NCBI RefSeq assembly: GCF_017873095.1
Contig: NZ_JAGGJU010000011.1
Location: 182,417-246,416, forward strand
DNA: 64,000 nt
Direction of reading: 5' to 3'
From: Heterorhizobium halophytocola
GTDB lineage: Bacteria; Pseudomonadota; Alphaproteobacteria; Rhizobiales; Rhizobiaceae
This document shows positions 54,965-62,645 of the stretch, one piece after another. The first letter of the stretch is position 1. Every line of letters starts with the position of its first letter. The translations under genes and the position numbers were made by a program. Under the pieces are notes generated by a model. It saw only the letters and a program-made list of their open reading frames with translations, searched no databases and had not been told where the DNA came from.

Positions 54965-55240
54965 TCAGCTTTTTGATATAAAACCGACGCTAAACCCAAA
55001 CAAGCGGCCTATTTTTCCCAATGTTTCCAGCGTTGGGTTCGCCGTGCCGGCTTCGATCTCCGCAACCTGTCGCCTGGTGAGAGACAGCGTCTTGGCGAAC
55101 TCCTCCTGCGTCATGCCGAACCCTTTGCGGATTTCGACAACCGCTTCAGGCAACCGTAAATCACCGTTTCTAGCACGCTCCGCCAGTGTTCTTCGGTTTT
55201 CAAGGATCTCCTCTTTCGTCGGCTTCTTCCATCGAGCCAT
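54965..55240 (-). CDS. XRE-family HTH protein paired with the second HipA
   Basis: The protein is 91 residues. A basic N-terminal helix region (about 1-35) precedes a helix-turn-helix at about 36-85 (IRKGFGMTQEEFAKTLSLTR, then RQVAEIEAGTANPTLETL). It lies 17 bases after the hipA-like gene on the same strand, so the order is kinase first and regulator second, the reverse of classical hipBA. Confidence 0.88.
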   Translation of the reverse strand: MARWKKPTKEEILENRRTLAERARNGDLRLPEAVVEIRKGFGMTQEEFAKTLSLTRRQVAEIEAGTANPTLETLGKIGRLFGFSVGFISKS

Positions 55241-55257
55241 CTAGCGGTCCTTCACCA

Positions 55258-56580
55258 TCATTGACACGCCCCCAAAACGCTGTCCGCTATCGCGATACAG
55301 CGCCCCATCGCGCGATCCAGAATGTCCGGAGGCGCGCTCATAACTTTCGCCATGGCCGGAGCCTGGCGCAGGTGTTCGGCAAAACCGGAAAGCGTAGCTG
55401 CGAGCGCTCTCTGCTCAGCAGGATCAGGCATCAGTTCAGCGCAAATACGCTTCCAATCGGGAAGATGATCGCGACCACCGTCACGCATCATCGCCCATCG
55501 GGTGGAGCGAACAATCCCCTCCTTGGCGAGCCGCATGGGTGCGAAATCAAAGAGCGGGGACAGGCGGATTGTGCCATCCTGGTGCTTGCTGAGAGCTGAG
55601 TTCCGGCCATGATTGTCGGGGTTGCCAAGCGCGAGGTTGGCAATATCGCGCTTCAGGTATTCGGTAATGTCCGCGAAGGGATCGGCCGAATATTGACGCA
55701 GAACGTCGATATAGGCCTCATGCGTGCCGACATGGCCAAAATCGGCAACACCGATCGCGGACACGAGGCTTTCTTGCCCCAGTCGGACGGTTCCGCCGCC
55801 TTCTTTGTTCTTTCGGTCGAACCGGGGAATGATCAGGACACCTTCGGCATAGGTCGAAGGTTCGCTAACATTCAGACCTAATTCTTGAGCGATCCGCGAA
55901 TAGAGGGCTTCGCCTTCGAGGATCAGGCGATCCACAGGCTCGTTGCTGCGTACCAGCTTGACAATGACGTGGCGCACGGCCTCATCATCGGTCACGAAGC
56001 TGTCGGGGTAATAGAGCCCGTCATTCGCCTGAGTCATAGAGACCTTCGGCCATTCGCCTTGCAGGCCGCTTGAGCCGGAGGCCAGCATTCCGAAGCGGTC
56101 GGCGACTTCCATAAAGCGATCCGACCGCTCAAGGATTTCCGCCTCTGTCACACCTTGGCGCTCGACACCGCACAGCCGTTCAGCTTCGGCGTCCGCCGCT
56201 TCTTTGATGCGGATATTGCCGACGCCGCCTGTCGCCGATCGGAGAAGCAGTGGCAGATCAGAAGCGCGCGAGCCTTCCGTAAGACCGAGGTGCTCGGCTA
56301 GCTTTCGCCGTGCATGCCCCTGAGGCATAAGATCCAAGAGGAAGGGCGGCCAGCTGCGGCTATATCGATTTTCGAGATCGACGGGATAGCGGACGGATAA
56401 GGCGCGATGATCACGGACCGTTTTTCCAGCCGCAAACTCCGCCGATGCGACAGTGACGAAATAGTCGAGATCATAATCGACGATGGACGCGCCCTGGAAG
56501 CCGGCCGCGTCGTCTTTGAGTTCCAATGTCGCGGCGTGATGCCACTCACCGTCAAAATGGGTTTGGAGCGTTAGGCGCAT
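55258..56580 (-). CDS. HipA-family kinase (second module, reversed gene order)
   Basis: The protein is 440 residues. HipA domain motifs: TGGVGNIRIKE, HVIVKLVRSN, GVLIIPRFDR, GNPDNHGRNSAL with the catalytic Asp, and PLFDFAPM. It differs from the 52444 gene in length and motifs, so it is a separate lineage. A palindromic site lies directly upstream (56623-56652). The XRE gene follows as the likely antitoxin. The ATG at 56578-56580 is clear. Confidence 0.88.
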   Translation of the reverse strand: MRLTLQTHFDGEWHHAATLELKDDAAGFQGASIVDYDLDYFVTVASAEFAAGKTVRDHRALSVRYPVDLENRYSRSWPPFLLDLMPQGHARRKLAEHLGLTEGSRASDLPLLLRSATGGVGNIRIKEAADAEAERLCGVERQGVTEAEILERSDRFMEVADRFGMLASGSSGLQGEWPKVSMTQANDGLYYPDSFVTDDEAVRHVIVKLVRSNEPVDRLILEGEALYSRIAQELGLNVSEPSTYAEGVLIIPRFDRKNKEGGGTVRLGQESLVSAIGVADFGHVGTHEAYIDVLRQYSADPFADITEYLKRDIANLALGNPDNHGRNSALSKHQDGTIRLSPLFDFAPMRLAKEGIVRSTRWAMMRDGGRDHLPDWKRICAELMPDPAEQRALAATLSGFAEHLRQAPAMAKVMSAPPDILDRAMGRCIAIADSVLGACQ

Positions 56581-56598
56581 TAATTGACCCTTTCAATG

Positions 56599-56652
56599 GT
56601 TCAAATAATGCATTTTTCCAAGTTATTCAACCCATCAAAGTGGGTTGAATAA
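56599..56652 (-). promoter_or_regulatory. Operator-like inverted repeat upstream of the second hipA
   Basis: TTATTCAACCCA (56623-56634) and TGGGTTGAATAA (56641-56652) are perfect inverted 12-base arms with a six-base spacer. A related half-site (GGTTCAAATAAT) lies at about 56599-56610, next to the ATG. This is a likely autoregulatory site for the paired XRE protein. There is no T-run of the kind expected for a terminator. Confidence 0.65.
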
Positions 56653-56752
56653 TTAAGGTCAGAACTGCCAGCTACCGAAGCGGTCGTTAAAGGTTCTTAT
56701 CCGGCTTACCATCTTCCGGCCACGCAACGCACTGCCGCACGCGAACACCCTC

Positions 56753-57142
56753 TCACGCCGGGCGTGGAACTGGCCGCCATGGACTTCTGGCACGGCGTGC
56801 CGCTGGTCGACGCGCCCGCATTACCGCACCGCCACCTGCACCATCGTTGCCGATATAGACATTGGAAGACCCGGTCTCGGCCGATCCGCCGCAATCGATC
56901 GCGTCGCCGATCCGGCCGGCCGCCTTGCCGTTGATGAAGACGGTGGCAGATCCGGCCGCGAGCGCGCGCGGATGCGAACCCGTATGACCGGCCAGGCAGG
57001 CATGCGCCGCATAGGAATCCCCCACCCGCATCAGCGAGCGACCGTTCACATAGACATCCGGACTGCCGCCGGTCGCAGGGCTCGGCGGGAAGCGGCAGCC
57101 ATGAGCGGAGCCGATGTCGGCGCGTCGGTGGGCTGGGGGCAT
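56753..57142 (-). CDS. PAAR-domain protein, island copy 1
   Basis: The protein is 129 residues. The PAAR/DUF4150-type domain spans about 1-98: MPPAHRRADIGSAHG, DVYVNGRSLMRVGD, HPRALAAGSATVFINGKAAG and NVYIGND. The domain itself is intact in one frame. The C-terminal tail (MRARRPAARRARSPWRP) is Arg/Pro-rich; the homologous tail in copy 2 is read in another frame (GASTSGTPCQKSM), so copy 1 has probably lost its original end by a small indel near 56820-56835. No effector follows it; the second hipA lies downstream. Confidence 0.75.
   Translation of the reverse strand: MPPAHRRADIGSAHGCRFPPSPATGGSPDVYVNGRSLMRVGDSYAAHACLAGHTGSHPRALAAGSATVFINGKAAGRIGDAIDCGGSAETGSSNVYIGNDGAGGGAVMRARRPAARRARSPWRPVPRPA
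56754..57142 (-). repeat. Duplicated PAAR segment, copy 1 (partner 62655-63037)
   Basis: This segment and 62655-63037 are in the same orientation and share obvious identity throughout, with the first 63 bases (56754-56816 and 62655-62717) identical. Identity stops abruptly just outside the PAAR genes. Recombination between the two could delete or invert-exchange the intervening 5.5 kb; here they are direct repeats, so deletion is the expected event. Confidence 0.85.
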
Positions 57143-57194
57143 CTTTGGAACCTCAGGCGAAAAGATAATTTTTCAATTTAGATAATCAGAATAT

Positions 57195-57854
57195 TCAGTT
57201 GGGTGGCATCGTCGCAATTAAACGATTTAGACTTTTATCTTCCCAACGATCGAGCTCCAACACCAACTTATGCATAGACTCTTTCTCCTCAGGATTGAAA
57301 ACACCTTGATATTTGGGTTCGACAGCCAGCGCTGGCACAGCCTTGTCCAGAGCAACTGTCTTTTTGCCATAGACCTGAATACCAATATCCCAATACAGCC
57401 ACGATGACGGCGCGCCAGCGTCTCCGAACTGTGATTTCACTTTTTCATATTGAAATCCTTGTCTTTCTGACTTTCCCAGGGAGCTGAACTGGAAAGACGC
57501 TCTCTCATTGCTGCCAGCATTCAATAAAAATTCTGCAAGCCACCGACGAAAATCCGAGTACTTTTCCTTATCAATTAGGTCATTGTATAAAACTGCACCT
57601 GTGAATGCGATTCTCTTATTGGAGTCCGAATCAACAAATATGTAAAATTTCCCGCATGAGTAATCATCTCCCATTTCATTTTCGGTTGAAAATGGAGCTG
57701 TTACTATTTGAATACTGGAGTTATTACAAATTTTTATGGGCTCATAGGCCATTTTTCCATCAATATATCTTGACATACCAGATGCTCCACCCACGCAAAG
57801 TGTTGAAAAGCTTAGAACACTTAAGATGAGTGCCGTTTTAGCTAAATCTGTCAT
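57195..57854 (-). CDS. Exported hypothetical protein, candidate periplasmic immunity protein
   Basis: The protein is 219 residues with a signal peptide (about 1-26, ALILSVLSFSTLCVGGASG). No family was recognised. The coding sequence is clearly A+T-richer than the surroundings. The ATG overlaps the stop of the preceding toxin-like frame (57851) by four bases, the coupling usual for toxin and immunity genes. Export would fit immunity to a toxin acting in the periplasm or membrane. Confidence 0.65.
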   Translation of the reverse strand: MTDLAKTALILSVLSFSTLCVGGASGMSRYIDGKMAYEPIKICNNSSIQIVTAPFSTENEMGDDYSCGKFYIFVDSDSNKRIAFTGAVLYNDLIDKEKYSDFRRWLAEFLLNAGSNERASFQFSSLGKSERQGFQYEKVKSQFGDAGAPSSWLYWDIGIQVYGKKTVALDKAVPALAVEPKYQGVFNPEEKESMHKLVLELDRWEDKSLNRLIATMPPN

Positions 57855-58339
57855 CTTCCAAATTTCCCAGCTTCCATACTGCCGCCAACACTACCACCTA
57901 CTAATGGCACGATACCTACCTTGCCGCCGGCCCTCCAGACGCCGTCCTTATATTCCGCCCGCCCCTTAACCTTCCCGGAAACGCCTACCGCCCCCTGTAC
58001 GCTGCCGCCAAGAACAAGCCCGTAATCATATTCGTTAGTTTCAACATAGCGGCAGAGTTGTTCCGACCATTCCCAGCCTCCAAGCCATGTATGATCGCAT
58101 AGATAGTCAGCCCATCGGGCTGGTATTAATTTGACCGATCCATCCGCCGCGATGGATCCGACCTCTACGCCCAGCCCCAGCTCGCCATTTAGCGTGGCTT
58201 CACCTTCCGCGAAATTGACCGTCGCCTCTCCAGCTGCCTTGGCTTCCGCTGTCGCGGCAGCGACCGTGACTTTTCCTTCAGCAGGTATTGCACCGTTGCC
58301 GACAAGCTTATTCTCCCAATTCAGCAGGTTACCACTCAA
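57851..58339 (-). CDS. C-terminal part of a probable polymorphic toxin (5' end lost)
   Basis: The frame of 162 codons starts at a TTG, but the same frame is open further upstream to at least 58440 (IGKFETDKGTSYGAKADASL), so the marked start is not natural. The sequence is Gly/Ala/Val-rich with alternating patterns (EGKVTVAAATAEAKAAGEAT; GGSVQGAVGVSGKVKG), of the kind seen in C-terminal regions of large T6SS or Rhs-type toxins. No catalytic motif is visible. It is coupled to the exported protein at 57195. The N-terminal trafficking part is gone. Confidence 0.5.
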   Translation of the reverse strand: MSGNLLNWENKLVGNGAIPAEGKVTVAAATAEAKAAGEATVNFAEGEATLNGELGLGVEVGSIAADGSVKLIPARWADYLCDHTWLGGWEWSEQLCRYVETNEYDYGLVLGGSVQGAVGVSGKVKGRAEYKDGVWRAGGKVGIVPLVGGSVGGSMEAGKFGR

Positions 58340-58440
58340 AGATGCATCCGCCTTGGCGCCGTATGACGTACCCTTATCGGTTTCAAATTTGCCGATTTGA
58401 GAACTTGTCCGACTTCGCCAGATATCAAAGGCGATTGGCC

Positions 58441-58854
58441 TCAGCGGTCAATCAGCCCGCGCTGGCGCAGATGTTCGAGATACCGGGGATCGCTGTCTTC
58501 GAATATCTCTTCGCCTTCCAGCATGTAGGCGCGCGGCAAGGGATCCGTCGCCTCCTCGACACGGCCGAGATCGTAGAGACAGGCTCCGATCCCCCAGAGA
58601 ACGAAGGGATTGGTCACCCCTTCCATTCCGGCAGATGCGGCGGCCTCCTCGAAGGCTGCAAGGGCTGCCTCGATGTTCCCGCGCTCGCGTTCCGCGTCGC
58701 CTATCGAGGCGTTGAGCCAGAGCAATGCCTCCCAGCGGCGGCGAGGCTCGGGCAGAAGCGCGAGTGCCTCAGTCCAGACCGTCAGAGCTCCCTCAGCATC
58801 ACCGGCGTCCCACGGCCAAAAATCCAATTGATCGAGCCGCAGAGGGCAGCTCAT
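58441..58854 (-). CDS. TPR-like protein, probable immunity protein
   Basis: The protein is about 137 residues from the ATG at 58852-58854 (MSCPLRLDQLDFWPWD); an upstream ATG at 58888-58890 would overlap the previous frame. It has three TPR-like helical pairs (GDAEGALTVWTEALALLPEP; GNIEAALAAFEEAAASAG; GIGACLYDLGRVEEAT). Proteins of this kind commonly sit directly behind toxin genes. It follows the truncated tail at 58862 by seven bases. Confidence 0.65.
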   Translation of the reverse strand: MSCPLRLDQLDFWPWDAGDAEGALTVWTEALALLPEPRRRWEALLWLNASIGDAERERGNIEAALAAFEEAAASAGMEGVTNPFVLWGIGACLYDLGRVEEATDPLPRAYMLEGEEIFEDSDPRYLEHLRQRGLIDR

Positions 58855-58861
58855 CTTAGGT

Positions 58862-58989
58862 TTAGCTAATTTTGCGAAAGACATACTCATCCAGGAGATA
58901 CTGATAGCCCAAGATATAACGCTTATCCAATGCCTCTACCTGCCAACCGGGTCCCTTCACGAGATTGGAGACCTCGAAATACCGCTGAA
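58862..58989 (-). pseudogene. C-terminal tail of a toxin gene cut by an IS5 insertion
   Basis: About 40 codons (QRYFEVSNLVKGPGWQVEAL, then YILGYQYLLDEYVFRKIS) end in a stop seven bases before the TPR gene. Upstream, the frame passes into IS5 DNA near 58990. The sequence looks like the last part of a catalytic domain, but the family cannot be named from this piece. Confidence 0.5.
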
Positions 58990-60222
58990 TTCGTGATCGG
59001 CGGCGCGGCCTGATGGCGGTTGGCGGCGTTTTCTTCCGATTTCGGGCCGGGCTTCGTGATGTCATCGCCCCTTCGGAGCGGTCAGCGTCATGCGGCGGCA
59101 CGGCGTCCTTCGTGGAAGACGTAGCGAAGCATGTTTTAGGCGATATTGGCCATGCCGATCTTCACTTTCGCCCTGCTGATGCCAATCGTGCGGATGAAGA
59201 GCTTCATTTTGTCCTTTTGCCTGGCGAAGACATGCTCGACGGCGGACCTGATCTTTGATCGTCGCCCGTTTGCCCGCGACATCGTTTCCGGCATTGGCTT
59301 GCCCTTCGGTTTTCGTTGGTGGATGTCCGACTTCAGGCCATTGTCCTTCAGCCATTCCTCGTTGGTCTTCGAACGATAGGCACTATCGGCCCAGACGGTC
59401 GAAGCGGTATTGTCCTTGGTCACGACGTTCCTGAGTTGAGCGCCGTCATGGGCGGCCGCACTCGTCACCATCCATCCCCGGATGAACCCATGCGCCCGGT
59501 CGATGCCGGCATGGTTCTTGTAACCGAACATCGGAATGGCGATGTCATGCTGCCGGGTCGCGGCTGATGTCGGCGTTTGTGTCGGTTGCTTCGCCTTGGA
59601 ATACTTCACCGTCCAACGCGCATCCCGATCCTTCTGGGCAAGCCTGGCGGGTGTGTCCTTCCACTCGTCCGGGATATCACCAGCCTTGATCGCATCTTTC
59701 TCGTCCTGACTGTTATGCTGCTTGGGTGCCTGGATGATCGTTGCATCAACGATCTGACCACCTTTGGCCAGATAGCCCGACCGGGAGAGATGTTTGTCGA
59801 AACGGGAGAACAGATTGTCGATGGCACCGGCCCGCACCAGGCTTTCACGAAACAGCCAGATCGTCTTGGCATCCGGAACCTTGTCGGAAAGGCCGAGCCC
59901 GAGAAACCGCATGAACGACAACCGGTCCTGAATGACGAACTCGGCCTGGTCGTCGGAAAGATTATAGAGCGCCTGCAGCACCAGGATCTTGAACATCAGC
60001 ACCGCCGGAAACGGCGGGCGCCCGCCCTTAGATCCGTCGGATCGCTTCAGCGCCTTAGCCAACGGCTTCTCGAACACCGGCCAGGGGATGATGCTCTTCA
60101 GCTTCTCAAGCGGATCGCCAACGGCGCTCAGCCGCTCTTAGCGTTCGTCCAAATCCCAAAACCCAGGCTGCCCACGCATCATCTGTTCCCCGCAAATCGC
60201 GCATGCCGGATTGAATCACGAA
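58990..60222 (-). mobile_element. IS5-family insertion sequence (ends approximate)
   Basis: The element of about 1.2 kb surrounds the IS5 transposase below. Possible terminal repeats are TTCGTGAT at 58990-58997 and its complement ATCACGAA at 60215-60222. No convincing target-site duplication was found, so the exact ends are uncertain. Confidence 0.5.
59136..60182 (-). pseudogene. IS5-family transposase with a premature stop near the N-terminus
   Basis: From the ATG at 60180-60182 the frame reads MMRGQPGFWDLDER and then a TAA (60138-60140) where relatives have Tyr (TAT); it then continues ERLSAVGDPLEKLK, IIPWPVFEKPL and on to the end at 59136. The later catalytic core (GGQIVDATIIQAPK, VWADSAYRS, SAVEHVFARQKDKM) looks intact. 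A start inside at about 60077 would give 313 residues without the N-terminal domain. The single-base change probably inactivates the element. Confidence 0.85.
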
Positions 60223-60500
60223 AACCGGACGAAGGGGAGGTTTTTAGAGGTTTCCGATTGCTCTGATCCCCTGAAACTGGACCGTTCGGCGACAATCTTC
60301 TTCAGCCTGGAATTCTCATCTTCCAGAGCCTTCAATCGACGCATCTCATCCGGCAACAGACCCGCATACTTCTTGCGCCAATTGAAATACGTCGCCTGGC
60401 TGATCCCAGCCTTCCGGCAGATCTCTGCCACCGGCACACCATCATCGCCCTGCTTCAAAATGAACGCCTTCTGGGCGTCCGAGAACTTCGATGCCTTCAT
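60216..60500 (-). pseudogene. IS3-family OrfA fragment
   Basis: MKASKFSDAQKAFILKQGDD and the helix-turn-helix (VAEICRKAGISQATYFNWRK) match IS3-family OrfA. After LKKIVA the sequence jumps straight to the terminal inverted repeat, and the rest of the frame (ERSSFRGSEQ...) is translation of the repeat and flanking DNA. OrfB is absent. Confidence 0.85.
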
Positions 60501-60580
60501 GCTTCCGCTCCTTCTCCCAGCCGGGAGGCTATCGCGGAAAACTCCAATTATAAACGGTCCAGTTTCAGGGGATCAGAGCA
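60259..60580. mobile_element. 322-bp internally deleted IS3 derivative with perfect 28-bp inverted repeats
   Basis: The sequence at 60259-60286 is the exact reverse complement of 60553-60580 (28 of 28 bases). Between them lies only the 5' part of orfA. This is a non-autonomous, MITE-like deletion product. It sits at the 3' end of the PoNi gene, replacing its last codons. No direct target duplication is obvious. Confidence 0.9.
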
Positions 60581-61320
60581 CTGGCATCATATGCGTAATT
60601 TGGATGCTCTCTTAAATTGGAGTCATCGATGTTCAAGATTTTCGCTACTGCCGCAGCTTCAAAGCACCAGTATCCAAAATACGTATTGTGCCGACTTTTG
60701 TGGTTATTGAACCAATACGTATCTCCCATCTTGCGATACCAAGTCTTCATGAAGGCCTCGAGTTGGCGATCTCTATAGGCCTCGACCTTGAAGCACCTGT
60801 AGAGTGGCTCATAGGCGTCGGGCCAGAGCAGATGATCCGTGTCATCTTGCCCCGGGTAACCTAAAGCCTTGATCATCTTATTCGCCAGCGCATCGGTGGC
60901 ATGATGGGGATTGCGCATTTGAAGGACGAGATAGTCCAGCACGATATCCGTCTTCTCTCGGGGAAGTTCAAAAAGGACACACCAAGCCAAAAGTCGATAC
61001 CACATATCGAACCCGCCCGAATATCCGCCTCCATCGCCATAGAGGAAATAGTCAGGATCTTGCTGACCAAACTCCACAAAATACTTTAGCGCTTCAATCG
61101 CGCCATCCACATACTCGACAAACTCATTAACTGACGAACCCGAGGAGTAGGAAGCAATCGCCAAATGACTGGAATTTCAAAAATAATCATATTAAAATCC
61201 TATTCTTTTTTTAAAATCAATACTATTATCGTTCATTGCCTTATAGTAATTATGTAAAAAATTTTTTTTATACCGAATTAAATCATTAAAATACGCTAAA
61301 TCTTTAATTGAATCTCTCAT
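60565..61320 (-). pseudogene. PoNi-type immunity gene (DUF1910/DUF1911), broken
   Basis: The ATG at 61318-61320 starts MRDSIKDLAYFNDLIRYKKN, the normal PoNi opening, and the frame then meets TAA (61192-61194) and TGA (61177-61179). In the same frame from 61164 it continues IASYSSGSSVNEF, FMKTWYRKMGDTYWFNNHK and FGYWCFEAAAVAKILNIDDS, typical of DUF1911. The last codons are replaced by the IS3 derivative. PoNi proteins bind and block PoNe nucleases. Poly-A/T runs surround the breaks, so paired indels are as likely as point mutations. It follows the PoNe gene by 14 bases. Confidence 0.75.
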
Positions 61321-61334
61321 TGGCCCTCTTGTCT

Positions 61335-61862
61335 TCACTTTCTATTCTTAAGACTCTTTTTTATCACATTTCCGTACTTATCTACCTGCAATATTTGCGG
61401 ATCAAATCCCTGCATGTTTATCAAAAACGCCTCCTCTTCGCCCACCGCATCTTCAAGCCGACCTCGGCCCCATGCTGGAGACATTTGTTTTGTACCATCC
61501 GAGAGCGTACCCAATCCAGCGCTACCATATTTTGCGTCAGCGACCACATAGCTCGGTGGGTTCCCGTCTTTTCTATACACACCGTCAATACCGTTATGGC
61601 CCACATCGGTCACCTCAGAGATAGGCCCGTTTATCTTTTCATATCCTTGAGAGGTCATATAGCGATCCGCCATTGCCTCCCCGAACTTTCCTTTTTCGCT
61701 ATTTGTCGATTGTGAAGCCGGTAGCCAGTCCCCTGTTTTCGGATCTTGCAGAACAGCTTTCCCGTCCTGATTTCGCCTGACGCCTGGTGGATCGGAAGGA
61801 TCGCGGAAGCTGCCGTCCTCACGTTCATCAAACTTTTCTTCTTTCTTCTTTCTAAGTTCCAA
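61335..61862 (-). CDS. PoNe-type nuclease toxin domain (PD-(D/E)xK)
   Basis: The 175 codons from a TTG (61860-61862) encode a C-terminal nuclease: GKFGEAMADRYM, GHNGIDGVYRKDG and YVVADAKYGSAGLG give the E, D and DxK residues of the PD-(D/E)xK fold. This matches PoNe (polymorphic nuclease effector) domains, DNase toxins of T6SS and related systems, and the PoNi-type gene right behind supports it. The frame is open upstream to about 61975 (FEWRTDALEAKYGRP), and the TTG is probably not a natural start. The N-terminal delivery part is missing or out of frame with the DUF4123 gene. Confidence 0.75.
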   Translation of the reverse strand: MELRKKKEEKFDEREDGSFRDPSDPPGVRRNQDGKAVLQDPKTGDWLPASQSTNSEKGKFGEAMADRYMTSQGYEKINGPISEVTDVGHNGIDGVYRKDGNPPSYVVADAKYGSAGLGTLSDGTKQMSPAWGRGRLEDAVGEEEAFLINMQGFDPQILQVDKYGNVIKKSLKNRK

Positions 61863-62641
61863 ATCTTCCGCAGGCCGATCGGGAATCGTCCTGTTTCTAT
61901 CCTCCAGGATTCCAGCAATTTGATTTTCGCCGGGCCGGCCATATTTCGCTTCCAGCGCATCGGTCCTCCATTCGAAGGCACCACCTGCATCATCACATTG
62001 GGATCGGCGTGGCGGAAGATGACCCGCTCATAGGCATGGGCCTTGGCCACACCACCCGGACGCCTCACCGTTCGCGGCGTGTCCTTGCGGGCGACCAGCA
62101 TCTGGTTGATCCGGCGCAGATGGCGGGAAAGCGTCTCGGCGGTGACGGATCTGTCCGTGACCCAGAAGACAGCGCCGGGACGGTCGTCGATGACATCCAA
62201 AATCTGCCGCAGCCGTTCGGCCACCCGATCGGGATCATCGATGATATCCGAGGGGAGAACCCCACCGCCGGTTTCATCGCCGGCCGCGACATGGGCGGCC
62301 ATCTCCGCCGCCATCTCCGCCGCCTTTGCCTCCAGCGCTTCGTCGGAAAAGTCCTCGTCCTCGCCATCGGGTGCCGTTTCCACGGGCGCGCGTGAAACCA
62401 GATAGGGATCGACAAGCCATGGCCCGCCGAGCACCGTCTCCTCGTTGCCCGGCACCTGCCGGTAGAGCGGGCGAAAGGACATGCCGACCGCGTTCAACCG
62501 CGCCGGCAGGGCCGTAAAGCGCGCGCCATCCATCGCCACATAGATGCGGTGGGCGCCCCCCTCGACCAGATCGTACAATTGTCGTTCCAGGGCAGCCCGG
62601 ACATCATCGGGCCGCGGCTCGGTACGCTGGGTCACGGCCAT
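61655..62641 (-). CDS. DUF4123 effector adaptor, 3' end running out of frame into the PoNe gene
   Basis: From the ATG at 62639-62641 (MAVTQRTEPRPDDV) the protein has the DUF4123 pattern to about residue 222: YVAMDGARFTALPARLN, WLVDPYLV, AVFWVTDRSVTAETLSRHLR, RVIFRHADPNVMMQVVP. DUF4123 proteins load T6SS effectors onto VgrG or PAAR. After residue 222 (about 61976) the frame continues for another 100 codons that overlap PoNe in the wrong frame and look meaningless. The insert at 94-128 (EDEDFSDEALEAKAAEMAAE) is unusually Ala/Glu-rich. It lies four bases after the PAAR copy 2 stop in the restored frame. Confidence 0.75.
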   Translation of the reverse strand: MAVTQRTEPRPDDVRAALERQLYDLVEGGAHRIYVAMDGARFTALPARLNAVGMSFRPLYRQVPGNEETVLGGPWLVDPYLVSRAPVETAPDGEDEDFSDEALEAKAAEMAAEMAAHVAAGDETGGGVLPSDIIDDPDRVAERLRQILDVIDDRPGAVFWVTDRSVTAETLSRHLRRINQMLVARKDTPRTVRRPGGVAKAHAYERVIFRHADPNVMMQVVPSNGGPMRWKRNMAGPAKIKLLESWRIETGRFPIGLRKIWNLERRKKKSLMNVRTAASAILPIHQASGEIRTGKLFCKIRKQGTGYRLHNRQIAKKESSGRQWRIAI

Positions 62642-62645
62642 CCCG

